From the NCBI GenBank assembly GCA_023954045.1, contig JAMLIR010000004.1, positions 1 through 64,000 of the forward strand: a DNA stretch of 64,000 bases, in the 5' to 3' direction. The notes under the pieces were generated by a model. That model saw only the letters and a list, made by a program, of their open reading frames with translations, ran no database searches and was not told the origin of the DNA. A program made the position numbers and the translations under genes. Shown here in pieces: positions 44,906 to 54,238 of the stretch. This DNA is from Burkholderiaceae bacterium (lineage in GTDB: Bacteria > Pseudomonadota > Gammaproteobacteria > Burkholderiales > Burkholderiaceae_E). The stretch's first letter is position 1, and each line of letters begins with the position of its first letter.

Positions 44906-46555
44906 TCAGGCCTGCGCGAGGATCTCGCGCGCGTGCTTGCGCGTGGTCGCGGTGATCTCGGCGCCGCCGAGCATCCTCGCGATCTCCTCGACGCGCTCGG
45001 CGCGATCGAGCGCCTCGATCCGGCTCACCGCGCGCCCGTCGACCGAGTCTTTCGTGACCCGATAGTGGTGATGCGCCTTCGCCGCGACCTGCGGCAGGTG
45101 CGTCACGCACAAGACCTGGCGGTCGCCGCCCAGCCGGCGCATCAGCTCGCCGACCGCGTCGGCGACCGCGCCGCCGACGCCGGCATCGGCTTCGTCGAAG
45201 ATCAGCGTCGGCACCGGGTTCGCCTGCGCGGCCAGCACCGCGATCGCCAGCCCGATCCGCGACAGCTCGCCGCCCGAGGCGACCCTGGCCAGCGCTCGCG
45301 GCGTGGCGCCGGCGTGCGCAGCGACGCGGAACTCGATCGCGTCGGTGCCCGAGGCGGAGGGCTCGCCGGGCTCGAAGGCGACGACGAGCTTGCCGTCGGC
45401 CATCCCGAGCTCGGACATGCGGCGCGAGACGCCGTCGGCGAGCCGCCGTGCGGCCTTGCGCCGCGCCGCCGACAATTGCGCGGCCAGCGCGTCGTAGCGC
45501 GCGCGGGACGCCGTCGCCTTGCCGCGCAGCGCATCGACGTCCTGGGCCGCGTCGAGCTCGCGCAGCCGCCCGTGGATCGTCTCGAGCGTCGACGGAATCG
45601 CTTCGGGCTGCATCCGCAGCCGGCGCGCGACCTCGAAGATCGCCCCGATCCGCTGCTCGGCCTGTTGCAGGCGGGCCGGATCGAGGTCGACGCGCTCCGC
45701 GTAGTCGGCCAGCGCCGACGCGGCCTCGTCGATCTGGATCGCCGCGCTGTCGAGCAGCTCGAGCGCCTCCTGCAGCCGCGCGTCGATCGCCGCGAGCGGG
45801 CGCAGCCGCTGCACCAGCTGATGCAGCCGCCGCGACAGCGCGTCGTCGCTGTCGGCGAGGGCGTCGGCGGCCCCGCGGGTTCCCTCGATCAGCGACGCGG
45901 CGTGCGCGAGCCGCTTCTGCTCGTCGTTCAACGCCTCCCACTCGCCGGGCGCGAGCCGCAGCCGCTCGAGCTCGCCGGCCTGCCACGACAGCCGCTCGCG
46001 CTCGAGCGCGAGCTCGCGCTGCCCCGATTCGGCGGCTTCGAGATCGCGCTGCAGCGCGCGCCACTCCGACCAGGCCCCGGCGACGGCCTGCCGGTCGCCG
46101 TCGAGCCCGGCGTAGCCGTCGAGCAGCTGCCGCTGCCCGTCGGCGCGCAGCAGCGCCTGCGACGCATGCTGGCCGTGGATCTCGACCAGCCGCTCGCCGA
46201 TCTCGCGCAGCAGCGCCGCCGTGGCCGGATGGCCGTTGACCAGCGCACGCGAACGCCCGTCGGCGTCGATCAGGCGGCGCAGCAGCACGGTGCCGGCGTC
46301 GCCCTGCAGCGCCCGCTCGGCCAGCCAGGCGTCGAGCGCCGCGTCGCTGCGGAACTCGGCGGCGATGTCGGCGCGGGCGCGGCCCTCGCGCACGACGCCG
46401 GCATCGGCCCGCCCGCCCATCGCGAGCGTCAGCGCGTCGATGAGGATCGACTTCCCCGCGCCGGTCTCGCCCGAGAGCACGGTGAAGCCGGGCCCGAACT
46501 CCAGCTCGGCCGAGTCGACGATGACGAAGTCTTCGAGGCGAAGGCTGAGCAGCAT
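44906..46555 (-). CDS. recN: DNA repair protein RecN
   Basis: A 549-residue SMC-like ATPase for double-strand break repair. The N-terminal Walker A is LSGETGAGKSILIDAL (about residues 27-42), followed by GQHASQALLRADGQ. A central Ala/Leu/Arg-rich coiled coil covers about 160-380. The C-terminal ATPase half has SGGELSRIGLAIAV, LIFDEADAGVGG and the VTHLPQVAA switch. The start MLLSLRLEDFVIVDSAELEF at 46555 is canonical. It lies 41 bases after nadK on the same strand. A very long in-frame upstream extension is antisense to hrcA and ignored. Confidence 0.94.
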   Translation of the reverse strand: MLLSLRLEDFVIVDSAELEFGPGFTVLSGETGAGKSILIDALTLAMGGRADAGVVREGRARADIAAEFRSDAALDAWLAERALQGDAGTVLLRRLIDADGRSRALVNGHPATAALLREIGERLVEIHGQHASQALLRADGQRQLLDGYAGLDGDRQAVAGAWSEWRALQRDLEAAESGQRELALERERLSWQAGELERLRLAPGEWEALNDEQKRLAHAASLIEGTRGAADALADSDDALSRRLHQLVQRLRPLAAIDARLQEALELLDSAAIQIDEAASALADYAERVDLDPARLQQAEQRIGAIFEVARRLRMQPEAIPSTLETIHGRLRELDAAQDVDALRGKATASRARYDALAAQLSAARRKAARRLADGVSRRMSELGMADGKLVVAFEPGEPSASGTDAIEFRVAAHAGATPRALARVASGGELSRIGLAIAVLAAQANPVPTLIFDEADAGVGGAVADAVGELMRRLGGDRQVLCVTHLPQVAAKAHHHYRVTKDSVDGRAVSRIEALDRAERVEEIARMLGGAEITATTRKHAREILAQA

Positions 46556-46596
46556 CGGGCGCAGCGGGGGATATCGGTCGGTCTCGAGCGCCGCGC

Positions 46597-47490
46597 TCAG
46601 CGCTGGATCGTCTGCAGGTGCGGCAGCTCGTGCCAGTTGAGCTTGCCGCGCAGCGTCGCGAAGTAGCTGTAGCCCGGCGGGTGCAGGAACGTCGTGGTGA
46701 ACGCCGCGCGCTGCACGATGATGTCGTCGCCGACCTGCAGGTCGCTGAACACCTGCATGTCGCCGGCCACGCGCGGCTCGCGCCCCTCGACGACGCGGAT
46801 CGTGACCGTGACGTCGTCGGGCAGCGTGATCGGCCGGTTCGACAGCGACTGCGGCGCGACCGGCACCAGCACGATGCCCTTGATCTGCGGGTGCAGGATC
46901 GGCCCGTTGGCCGACAGCGCGTAGGCGGTCGAGCCGGTGGGCGTCGCGACGATCAGGCCGTCGGCGCGCTGGCTGTACATGTACAGGTCGTCGACGTGCA
47001 CCTGCAGCTCGATCATGCCGGTGCGCGACGAGCGGTTGACGACCACGTCGTTCAGCGCGAGCTCGGTCCAGACGACTTCCTGCCCGCGCACCACCCGCGC
47101 GGTGAGCAGCGTGCGCTCCTCGGACGCGTAGTGGCCCTCGAGGATCGACGACAGCGCCTGGCGCCAGCTGTCCAGGCCGATGTCGGTGATGAACCCGAGC
47201 CGGCCGTGGTTGATGCCCACCAGCGGCACTTCGTGCGGGGCCAGCGCGCGCGCCGCGCCGAGCATCGTGCCGTCGCCGCCGATCGCGATCGCCAGGTCGG
47301 CCTCGTGGCCGATCCGCTCCAGGCTCGCCGTTTCCAGCTCGGACGCCCCCAGCATCGCGGCCGATCGCTCCTCGACCAGCACCGAGACCCCGCGCCGGCG
47401 CAGGAACGTGGCGATCTCGCGCACCGTCCCTCCGACGCTCTCGGTCTGCGGGCGGCTGACCAGCGCCACCTGGTTGAATCGGCTCTTCAT
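46597..47490 (-). CDS. nadK: NAD kinase
   Basis: A 297-residue enzyme that phosphorylates NAD to NADP. The family motif [13 protein letters not shown] is at about residues 64-76, and NE/D-type substrate motifs appear as [19 protein letters not shown] and [20 protein letters not shown]. The start [17 protein letters not shown] at 47490 is standard. It is divergent from hrcA, an arrangement common in Betaproteobacteria. Confidence 0.94.
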   Translation of the reverse strand: MKSRFNQVALVSRPQTESVGGTVREIATFLRRRGVSVLVEERSAAMLGASELETASLERIGHEADLAIAIGGDGTMLGAARALAPHEVPLVGINHGRLGFITDIGLDSWRQALSSILEGHYASEERTLLTARVVRGQEVVWTELALNDVVVNRSSRTGMIELQVHVDDLYMYSQRADGLIVATPTGSTAYALSANGPILHPQIKGIVLVPVAPQSLSNRPITLPDDVTVTIRVVEGREPRVAGDMQVFSDLQVGDDIIVQRAAFTTTFLHPPGYSYFATLRGKLNWHELPHLQTIQR

Positions 47491-47619
47491 CGCAGCGATT
47501 AGAGCACAAGCGGCCGCTCGCGAGCCGCACCCCGGCGGCCGAGCCGCGTTCGGCAACCGGGCCGAGGCCGGCGGGCCGGCGCGGCGTGCCGCCCGCGCCG
47601 GACGGACGATCCGGACGGC

Positions 47620-47647
47620 TTGCGTCCGGGCCGACTGCCCATACAAT
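47620..47647 (+). promoter_or_regulatory. hrcA promoter, predicted leaderless
   Basis: A -35 box TTGCGT (47620-47625) and a -10 box TACAAT (47642-47647) are spaced by 16 bases. The hrcA ATG begins at 47654, only six bases after the -10 box. Transcription would therefore start at or next to the start codon, leaving no 5-prime leader and no ribosome binding site. No CIRCE inverted repeat was seen here. Confidence 0.55.
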
Positions 47648-47653
47648 GGACAC

Positions 47654-48673
47654 ATGCTGGATTCGCGCGCGCAGACCCTGCTCAAGACCCTGATCGAGCG
47701 CTACATCGCCGACGGGACGCCGGTGGGCTCGCGCACGCTGTCGCGATATTCCGGGCTCGATCTCTCGCCGGCCACGATCCGCAACGTGATGGCCGACCTC
47801 GAGGAGCTCGGGCTGATCGCCAGCCCGCACACGTCGGCCGGGCGGGTCCCGACCCCCCGCGGCTACCGGCTGTTCGTCGACACGCTGCTCACGGTCGAGC
47901 CGCTGCAGGGCGAGCAGACCAGGGCGATCCAGGGCCGGCTGCAGGCCGACGAGCCGCAGCGGCTGCTTTCGGCCGCGGCTTCGCTGCTGTCGAACCTCTC
48001 GCACTTCGCCGGCGTCGTGATGACGCCGCGCCGCGCGTCGCTGTTCCGCCAGGTCGAGTTCCTGCGGCTCTCCGATCGCCGGATCCTGCTGATCATCGTC
48101 ACCCCCGAGGGCGACGTGCAGAACCGCATCCTGTCGACCGAGCGCGACTACACCCCGTCGCAGCTGGTCGAGGCGGCGAACTACATCAACGCGCACTTCG
48201 CCGGGCTGGACTTCGAGAAGATCCGCGCGCACCTGCAGTCCGAGCTCGCGTCGCTGCGCGACGACATCACCGCGCTGATGCACAAGGCGGTCGAGGCCAG
48301 CAACCGCGCGCTCACCGAGGAAGCCGACCCGGTCGTGATCTCGGGCGAGCGCAACCTGGTCGGCGTGGCCGATCTCTCCGACAACATGGACCGGCTGCGG
48401 CGGCTGTTCGACCTGTTCGACCAGAAGACGAGCCTGGTGCAGCTGCTCGACGCGTCCAGTCGCGCGCAAGGCGTGCAGATCTTCATCGGGGGCGAGTCCG
48501 AGCTGGTTCCGATGGACCAGATCAGCGTCGTCGTCGCTCCGTACGAGTCGGACGGCCGCATCGTCGGCACGCTGGGCGTCATCGGCCCGACGCGGATGGC
48601 CTACGAGCGGGTCATCCCGATCGTCGACATCACCGCCAGGCTGGTCTCGTCGGCGCTCAGCCATCACGGCTGA
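47654..48673 (+). CDS. hrcA: Heat-inducible transcription repressor HrcA
   Basis: A 339-residue repressor of chaperone genes that binds CIRCE elements with help from GroEL. The N-terminal winged helix has [20 protein letters not shown] and [21 protein letters not shown]. The dimerisation domain ends with [23 protein letters not shown]-type sequence. The start [13 protein letters not shown] is the family N-terminus, so the predicted leaderless transcript is not due to a misplaced start. It heads a run towards hemH, grpE, dnaK and dnaJ. Confidence 0.94.
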   Translation: MLDSRAQTLLKTLIERYIADGTPVGSRTLSRYSGLDLSPATIRNVMADLEELGLIASPHTSAGRVPTPRGYRLFVDTLLTVEPLQGEQTRAIQGRLQADEPQRLLSAAASLLSNLSHFAGVVMTPRRASLFRQVEFLRLSDRRILLIIVTPEGDVQNRILSTERDYTPSQLVEAANYINAHFAGLDFEKIRAHLQSELASLRDDITALMHKAVEASNRALTEEADPVVISGERNLVGVADLSDNMDRLRRLFDLFDQKTSLVQLLDASSRAQGVQIFIGGESELVPMDQISVVVAPYESDGRIVGTLGVIGPTRMAYERVIPIVDITARLVSSALSHHG

Positions 48674-48702
48674 GCCGAGGCGCCGGCCCGATCGATCGCA
48701 TC

Positions 48703-49815
48703 GTGACGCGCTACACCGCGGCGAGCGGATTCGACCACGCGGCGCCCTCGCGAACCGCGGTGCTGCTCCTGCAGCTCGGCACGCCCGACGAGCCGACGCC
48801 GGGGGCGCTGCGTCGCTACCTGGGTGAATTCCTGTCCGACCCGCGCGTGGTCGAGATTCCACGCGTGGCGTGGCTGCCCATCCTGCACGGCATCATCCTG
48901 CGGACCCGCCCGTCGAAGTCGGCGCGCAAGTACGCGAGCGTCTGGACCGACGAGGGTTCGCCGCTGATGGTGCACACGCGTCGCCAGGCGACGCTGTTGC
49001 GCGGCGCGCTGGGCGCGCGCGGACACGACGTCGAGGTGGCGTTCGCGATGCGCTACGGCAATCCGTCGATCGCCGCCGTGCTGCGCGAGCTTCGCGAGCG
49101 CAACGTGACCCGGCTGCTGGCGCTCCCCCTGTATCCGCAGTACGCGGGCTCGACCACGGCCACCGCGTTCGATGCGCTGGCCCGCGAGCTGGCCGGATGG
49201 CGCAACCTGCCCGAACTGCGCACCGTGCGCGGCTTCCACGATCACGACGGCTATCTCGACGCGCTGGTCGCCGGCGTGCGCCGCGCCTGGGAACGCGACG
49301 GCCGCGGCGAGCGCCTGGTCATGAGCTTCCACGGCGTGCCCCGGCGCACGCTGGCGCTGGGCGATCCCTACCACTGCGAGTGCCTGGCGACCGGCCGGCA
49401 GCTCGCCGAGCGTCTCGGCCTGCGGGCCGGCGAATGGGTGGTCACCTTCCAGTCGCGCTTCGGCCGCGCCGAATGGCTGCAGCCGTATACCGAACCGACG
49501 CTGCGCGAGCTCGCGCGCTCGGGCGTGCGCAGCGTCGACGTGATCTGCCCCGGCTTCGTCGCCGACTGCCTGGAAACGCTCGAGGAGATCGCGGTCGAAG
49601 GCCGACAGGCGTTCGTCGAATCCGGCGGCCAGGCGTTTCGCTACATCGAATGCCTGAACGAGTCGCCGTCCTTCATCGGCGCGCTGGCCAGCCTCGCCGA
49701 GCAGCACCTGTCGGGCTGGGCCACGCGTCGCCTCGACGAAGCGGCGGCGGCCGCGCGCGCGCAGGCGCTCGCCGAGAGGAGCCGGTGCGCGAAGGCGCTG
49801 GGCGCCGACCGCTGA
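48703..49815 (+). CDS. hemH: Ferrochelatase
   Basis: A 370-residue enzyme that inserts ferrous iron into protoporphyrin IX, the last heme step. The N-terminal AVLLLQLGTPDEPTPGALRR, the catalytic-histidine segment MSFHGVPRRTL and the FQSRFGRAEWLQPYTEPTL motif are intact, as is VDVICPGFVADCLETLEEI. I place the start at GTG 48703, 30 bases after hrcA; no ATG fits. The tail of about 25 Ala/Arg-rich residues is longer than usual. Confidence 0.92.
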   Translation: MTRYTAASGFDHAAPSRTAVLLLQLGTPDEPTPGALRRYLGEFLSDPRVVEIPRVAWLPILHGIILRTRPSKSARKYASVWTDEGSPLMVHTRRQATLLRGALGARGHDVEVAFAMRYGNPSIAAVLRELRERNVTRLLALPLYPQYAGSTTATAFDALARELAGWRNLPELRTVRGFHDHDGYLDALVAGVRRAWERDGRGERLVMSFHGVPRRTLALGDPYHCECLATGRQLAERLGLRAGEWVVTFQSRFGRAEWLQPYTEPTLRELARSGVRSVDVICPGFVADCLETLEEIAVEGRQAFVESGGQAFRYIECLNESPSFIGALASLAEQHLSGWATRRLDEAAAAARAQALAERSRCAKALGADR

Positions 49816-49944
49816 CGACGACCGGCGCAGCTGGCGCCGCCGCCGGCGCGGCTCGCGAAGGCCGGCTGCAACTCGTCGCATCGACGTCGACCGGGCTGGC
49901 GGCGTCGGCCACCATCGGGCCCTTTCCAAACGAAGGAGCCCGCC

Positions 49945-50478
49945 ATGCCGTCGAACCTGCCCCTGGATGTCGTCATCGTCGAGGTCGTACGCCACACGCC
50001 TGTCTGGGCGTGGGGAATTCTGGCCGCGATCGTGGTGCTCGGCGCGCTGCAGATGCGCGACCATGCGACGAGCCGGCTGCGCCTGTTGGCGATGCCGCTC
50101 GGAATGGGAGGCTACTCGCTCTGGGCGGCGGCTGCGGCCTTCGGCGTGCAGGCGCCGGTGCTGCTCGCCTGGACAGCCGGACTCTCGATCGCGCTGGCGT
50201 CGAACGCCCGGGCCGGCCGGCCCGGACCGGCGCGCGCGGACGGCGACGGCGGTTTCGCGTTGCCGGGCAGTCCGCTGCCACTGCTGCTGATGCTCGCCGT
50301 GTTCGTGCTTCGCTACGCGGTCGCGGTGTCGCTCGTGCTGCACCCGCAATGGCGCGTCGAAGCCGGCTTTGCGCTGCCGGCGAGCGTTGCAGGAGGATTC
50401 CTGTCGGGGCTGTTCGCCGCACGTGCGCGGCGGATCCTGGGCACGCCGATCGCCGGGCCGCGGGCGGCCAGCGCGTGA
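49945..50478 (+). CDS. Membrane protein of unknown function (DUF6622-like)
   Basis: A 177-residue protein with five or six hydrophobic segments (about residues 20-38, 48-66, 68-86, 108-130, 141-160) and no catalytic motif. The N-terminal VVRHTPVWAWGILAAIVVLG with a following ALQMRDH suggests the DUF6622 family of uncharacterised membrane proteins. A ggag site precedes the ATG. It lies 129 bases after hemH and converges with the LysM protein gene. Confidence 0.6.
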   Translation: MPSNLPLDVVIVEVVRHTPVWAWGILAAIVVLGALQMRDHATSRLRLLAMPLGMGGYSLWAAAAAFGVQAPVLLAWTAGLSIALASNARAGRPGPARADGDGGFALPGSPLPLLLMLAVFVLRYAVAVSLVLHPQWRVEAGFALPASVAGGFLSGLFAARARRILGTPIAGPRAASA

Positions 50479-50524
50479 GCGCACGCCGGGCGGGCCCGGC
50501 CTGCGCTCATGCGCGGCCGGGGCT

Positions 50525-50992
50525 TCAGGCCTTGGGCGGAATCCGCAGCACCTGCCCCGGATAGATCTTGTCCGGGTGCGTCAGCATCGGCCTGTTCGCC
50601 TCGAAGATCGTCATGTAGGCGTTCGCGTTGCCGTAGTATTCCTTGGCGATCTTCGACAGGGTGTCTCCGCGAACGACCGTGTAGAACTTCGCCTCGGGGA
50701 GCGGATTCTTCACGGTCATGTTGTCGACGACCTTGTCGACCTGGGCGACGTTTCCGCAACACAGGACGATCTTCTCGCGGGTCTCCTGGTCGTTGGCCTG
50801 GCCCGAAACGGTCACCGTGCCGGTGCTTCCGTCGAAAGCCACCTCCAGATTGTCGGCGCCCAGTTTCATGGCGCCGATGTAGTCCTTGATCGCCTTGGCG
50901 GCAGCCGCGTTGGCGTCCGCGGTTCCCGCCTTCGCTTCGCCGCTTCCGAACAGCTTTTCGCCGGCTTCCTTGATGAATGACAGCAGTCCCAT
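50525..50992 (-). CDS. kbp: BON-LysM potassium-binding protein Kbp/YgaU-like
   Basis: A 155-residue protein with the same layout as E. coli Kbp: start MGLLSFIKEAGEKLFGSG, BON domain about 28-95 and LysM domain about 103-152. The LysM part contains FYTVVRGDTLSKIAKEYYG, FEANRPML and PDKIYPGQVLRIP. E. coli Kbp is a cytoplasmic K+ sensor. An adjacent pair of cysteines (LCCGN) lies in the BON domain. No signal peptide is present. It faces grpE head-to-head, with the heat-shock promoter between them. Confidence 0.85.
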   Translation of the reverse strand: MGLLSFIKEAGEKLFGSGEAKAGTADANAAAAKAIKDYIGAMKLGADNLEVAFDGSTGTVTVSGQANDQETREKIVLCCGNVAQVDKVVDNMTVKNPLPEAKFYTVVRGDTLSKIAKEYYGNANAYMTIFEANRPMLTHPDKIYPGQVLRIPPKA

Positions 50993-51076
50993 GCTCGTTC
51001 TCCTTGTTGCGAGGGCAGTCCCGTCCCGATGTCAGGGGCCCACCCAAGGGTAACCCGCTTTCACTGACGGAGGCGG

Positions 51077-51104
51077 TTTGAAATCCGGGACATCGCCCCG
51101 ACAT
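51077..51104 (+). promoter_or_regulatory. Sigma-32-like heat-shock promoter of grpE
   Basis: TTTGAA (51077-51082) and CCCCGACAT (51096-51104) are separated by 13 bases. This is close to the RpoH consensus CTTGAA - 13 to 15 - CCCCATNT. It lies about 72 bases before grpE, so the leader is about 60 nt. No CIRCE repeat was found between it and grpE, which suggests that HrcA acts on other targets such as groES-groEL. Confidence 0.55.
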
Positions 51105-51175
51105 AATGGGCGCCGGGCGCGGGTCGACGCCGGATGGTGTACGCAAGTGTCTGATTCGAAAAGGAGATCGAGGGG

Positions 51176-51754
51176 ATGAACCCAGAAAGGCCGGATCGGC
51201 CGGAAGACCGGATTCCCGCCGCCGATGCCCCGGGGCCGTTTGCGCCCGAAGGCAGCCGGCAAACCGCCGCGCCGGACGATGCCGGCGCCGATCCGGCGCA
51301 GCGACTGTCCGAGGCCGAGGCGAAGCTGGCCGACATGCAGGACCAGTACCTGCGTGCCGTCGCGGAGGTCGAAAACGTTCGCCGCCGGGCGCAGGAAGAA
51401 GTCGCCAAGGCCCACAAGTACGGCATCGAGGCCTTCGCGGAGAGCCTGCTGCCGGTCAAGGACAGCCTCGAGATGGCGCTCAAGGCCGACGCGCCGAGCG
51501 TGGACAACCTGAAAGAGGGGGTCGAGGCGACGCTGCGGCTGCTGGCCTCGGCGTTCGAGAAGAACCGGCTGCTCGAGATCGACCCGAAGGGCGAAAAGTT
51601 CGACCCCAACCGGCACCAGGCGATCTCCATGGTGCCTGCCGCCGCGACGCAGCCGCCGATCGCCCCGAACCACGTCGCGCACGTGCTGCAGAAGGGCTAT
51701 CTGATCGGCGACCGGGTGCTGCGGCCCGCCCTCGTCACGGTGGTGCAGGGCTGA
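51176..51754 (+). CDS. grpE: Nucleotide exchange factor GrpE
   Basis: A 192-residue DnaK co-chaperone that releases ADP from DnaK. A disordered acidic N-terminus (about 1-45) is followed by the long dimerising helix ([20 protein letters not shown], then [15 protein letters not shown]). The beta domain has [20 protein letters not shown] and [18 protein letters not shown]. It is 74 bases before dnaK on the same strand. Confidence 0.94.
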   Translation: MNPERPDRPEDRIPAADAPGPFAPEGSRQTAAPDDAGADPAQRLSEAEAKLADMQDQYLRAVAEVENVRRRAQEEVAKAHKYGIEAFAESLLPVKDSLEMALKADAPSVDNLKEGVEATLRLLASAFEKNRLLEIDPKGEKFDPNRHQAISMVPAAATQPPIAPNHVAHVLQKGYLIGDRVLRPALVTVVQG

Positions 51755-51828
51755 GCCGGCCGCTTGAATTCCATTCATCACGACATATCTGCAAGCCAGA
51801 CAATCTCCGTCACCGAGGAAGAAGGAAC

Positions 51829-53790
51829 ATGGGCAAGATCATCGGCATCGACCTGGGCACGACGAACTCGTGCGTCGCCATCATGGAGGGCGGCCAGCCC
51901 AAGGTGATCGAGAACTCCGAGGGCGCGCGCACGACGCCGTCGATCGTCGCCTACATGGACGACGGCGAGATCCTGGTCGGCGCACCGGCCAAGCGGCAGG
52001 CGGTCACCAACCCGAAGAACACGCTGTACGCGGTGAAGCGGCTGATCGGGCGCAAGTTCGAGGAGAAGGAGGTCCAGAAGGACATCCACCTGATGCCCTA
52101 CGGGATCGTCAAGGCCGACAACGGCGACGCCTGGGTCGAGGTCCGCGGCAAGAAGCTCGCGCCGCCGCAGGTGTCGGCCGAAGTGCTGCGCAAGATGAAG
52201 AAGACCGCCGAGGACTACCTCGGCGAGGAAGTGACCGAGGCCGTCATCACCGTGCCGGCCTACTTCAACGACAGCCAGCGCCAGGCGACCAAGGACGCGG
52301 GCCGCATCGCGGGCCTGGAGGTCAAGCGGATCATCAACGAGCCGACCGCGGCCGCGCTCGCGTTCGGCCTGGACAAGGGCGGCGGCAAGGACCGCAAGGT
52401 CGCGGTCTACGACCTGGGCGGCGGCACCTTCGACATCTCGATCATCGAGATGGCCGACGTCGACGGCGAGAAGCAGTTCGAGGTGCTGTCGACCAACGGC
52501 GACACGTTCCTCGGCGGCGAGGACTTCGACCAGCGGATCATCGACTACGTGATCGGCGAGTTCAGGAAGGAGCAGGGCGTCGACCTCTCGAAGGACGTGC
52601 TCGCGCTGCAGCGGCTGAAGGAAACCGCCGAGAAGGCGAAGATCGAGCTGTCGTCCTCCCAGCAGACCGAGTTCAACCTGCCCTACATCACGGCCGACGC
52701 ATCGGGTCCGAAGCACCTGAACATGAAGATCACGCGCGCGAAGCTCGAGGCGCTGGTCGAGGAGCTGGTCGAGCGCACGATCGAGCCGTGCCGGATCGCG
52801 CTGAAGGACGCGGGCCTGAAGGCGAGCGACATCGACGACGTGATCCTGGTGGGCGGCATGACGCGGATGCCCAAGGTCCAGGAGAAGGTCAAGGAGTTCT
52901 TCGGCAAGGAGCCGCGCAAGGACGTCAACCCCGACGAGGCGGTGGCGGTGGGCGCGGCGATCCAGGGCGCGGTGCTGTCGGGCGACCGCAAGGACGTGCT
53001 GCTGCTCGACGTCACGCCGCTGTCGCTGGGCATCGAGACGCTGGGCGGCGTCATGACCAAGATGATCCAGAAGAACACGACGATCCCGACCAAGTTCTCG
53101 CAGACCTTCTCCACCGCCGACGACAACCAGCCGGCGGTCACGATCAAGGTGTTCCAGGGCGAGCGCGAGGTCGCGGTCGGCAACAAGCTGCTCGGCGAGT
53201 TCAACCTCGAGGGCATTCCGCCGGCGCCGCGCGGCACGCCGCAGATCGAGGTCACTTTCGACATCGACGCGAACGGCATCCTGCACGTGTCGGCGAAGGA
53301 CAAGGCGACCGGCAAGGAGAACAAGATCACGATCAAGGCGAACTCGGGGCTCTCCGAGGCCGAGATCCAGAAGATGGTCAAGGACGCCGAGACGAACGCG
53401 GCCGAGGATCACAAGCGGGTCGAGCTGGCGCAGGCGCGCAACCACGCCGACGCGCTGGTGCACTCGGTGAAGAAGTCGCTCGCCGAGTACGGCGACAAGA
53501 TCGAAGCCGACGAGAAATCGAAGATCGAGGACGCGCTGAAGGCGGCCGAGGAGTCGCTGAAGTCCGACGACAAGGACGAGATCGAGGCGAAGACCAACGC
53601 GCTGATGACCGCGTCGCAGAAGCTCGGCGAGATGATGTACGCGAAGGCGCAGGCCGAGGGCGGCGCGCAGGCGGCGGCAGGCGCGGGCGCCGAGGGCCAC
53701 GCGGGCCCCGAGGGTGCCGCGGAAGCCAGGCGCCCGAAGGAGGACGACGTGGTCGACGCCGACTTCAAGGAAGTGAAACGCGACGCTTGA
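51829..53790 (+). CDS. dnaK: Molecular chaperone DnaK (Hsp70)
   Basis: A 653-residue Hsp70. The ATPase domain starts [20 protein letters not shown] and contains [16 protein letters not shown] and [17 protein letters not shown]. The linker is [19 protein letters not shown], then the substrate domain with [15 protein letters not shown] helical lid and an Ala/Gly-rich tail end [12 protein letters not shown] gaaggaac site lies before the ATG at 51829. The downstream dnaJ is displaced by an inserted cassette. Confidence 0.96.
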   Translation: MGKIIGIDLGTTNSCVAIMEGGQPKVIENSEGARTTPSIVAYMDDGEILVGAPAKRQAVTNPKNTLYAVKRLIGRKFEEKEVQKDIHLMPYGIVKADNGDAWVEVRGKKLAPPQVSAEVLRKMKKTAEDYLGEEVTEAVITVPAYFNDSQRQATKDAGRIAGLEVKRIINEPTAAALAFGLDKGGGKDRKVAVYDLGGGTFDISIIEMADVDGEKQFEVLSTNGDTFLGGEDFDQRIIDYVIGEFRKEQGVDLSKDVLALQRLKETAEKAKIELSSSQQTEFNLPYITADASGPKHLNMKITRAKLEALVEELVERTIEPCRIALKDAGLKASDIDDVILVGGMTRMPKVQEKVKEFFGKEPRKDVNPDEAVAVGAAIQGAVLSGDRKDVLLLDVTPLSLGIETLGGVMTKMIQKNTTIPTKFSQTFSTADDNQPAVTIKVFQGEREVAVGNKLLGEFNLEGIPPAPRGTPQIEVTFDIDANGILHVSAKDKATGKENKITIKANSGLSEAEIQKMVKDAETNAAEDHKRVELAQARNHADALVHSVKKSLAEYGDKIEADEKSKIEDALKAAEESLKSDDKDEIEAKTNALMTASQKLGEMMYAKAQAEGGAQAAAGAGAEGHAGPEGAAEARRPKEDDVVDADFKEVKRDA

Positions 53791-53797
53791 GGGACGA

Positions 53798-54228
53798 GAA
53801 GGGAGAAGGGGGAAGGGACCGGGCAAGAATGGGACGGCGTGCGACGCAAGCACCGGGACCTGCTCGTCTGGCAGCGCGCGATCGTGCCGGTCGAGATGGT
53901 GTACGGTGCGACCGACGCGTTCCCGCCGTCCGAGAGGTACGGGCTCAGTGGCCAGCTTCGCCGCGCCGCCGTCTCGGTGCCTGCGAACATCGCGGAGGGG
54001 TATGCCAGGAGCGGAACTCGCGAGCTCCTGCACTACCTGAGCATATCCGCCGGGTCGCTGTCTGAACTCGATACGCTGATCGAGCTCGGACAGCGACTCG
54101 GCTATTTCGATCAGACAGAGGAGTTGCGGAAGACACTGGACGACGTGAGCGGAATGCTGATGGGTCTGCAGGCGTCGGTGCGTCGGCGCGCTGGCTCCTG
54201 ACCCTTCTCCCTTCCCCCTTCTCCCTTC
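53798..54228. repeat. 21-bp inverted repeat bounding the four-helix-bundle gene
   Basis: A purine-only arm at 53798-53818, built of gaaggga/agggg blocks, has its exact reverse complement (pyrimidine-only) at 54208-54228. All 21 positions match. The arms enclose 389 bases containing a single small gene and sit 7 bases after the dnaK stop and 10 bases before the dnaJ start. In a dnaK-dnaJ transcript they would pair into a long stem, much like rRNA intervening sequences removed by RNase III. No target-site duplication could be recognised. Confidence 0.85.
53839..54201 (+). CDS. Four-helix-bundle protein, S23/rRNA intervening-sequence family
   Basis: A 120-residue all-helical protein. It has the family hallmarks [19 protein letters not shown] near the N-terminus, then [20 protein letters not shown] and [20 protein letters not shown], and ends with a helix of the [15 protein letters not shown] kind. 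Relatives were first seen in intervening sequences of 23S rRNA genes, and a cousin (Avd) assists diversity-generating retroelements. No reverse transcriptase or template repeat is here. The start is a GTG, 20 bases inside a purine-rich inverted repeat arm that may supply its ribosome site. It lies between dnaK and dnaJ, where no gene is normally found. Its biochemical role is unknown. Confidence 0.85.
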   Translation: MRRKHRDLLVWQRAIVPVEMVYGATDAFPPSERYGLSGQLRRAAVSVPANIAEGYARSGTRELLHYLSISAGSLSELDTLIELGQRLGYFDQTEELRKTLDDVSGMLMGLQASVRRRAGS

Positions 54229-54238
54229 CCTCGAACAA

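Noticed and set aside
47490-47654. CIRCE element near hrcA
   Set aside because: No TTAGCACTC/GAGTGCTAA inverted repeat is present here or before grpE.
44906-48862. A 1318-codon minus-strand ORF as one giant protein
   Set aside because: Only its C-terminal 549 codons are RecN. The first part is antisense to hrcA and nadK-adjacent DNA, with low-complexity Arg/Ala/Asp composition.
51778-54033. A 751-codon minus-strand ORF opposite dnaK
   Set aside because: This is a well-known type of antisense shadow of dnaK in GC-rich genomes, and no start signal or domain was found.
53839-54201. The four-helix-bundle gene as an Avd protein of a diversity-generating retroelement
   Set aside because: No reverse transcriptase, template repeat or variable repeat was found around it. 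The flanking inverted arms point to an IVS-like cassette instead.
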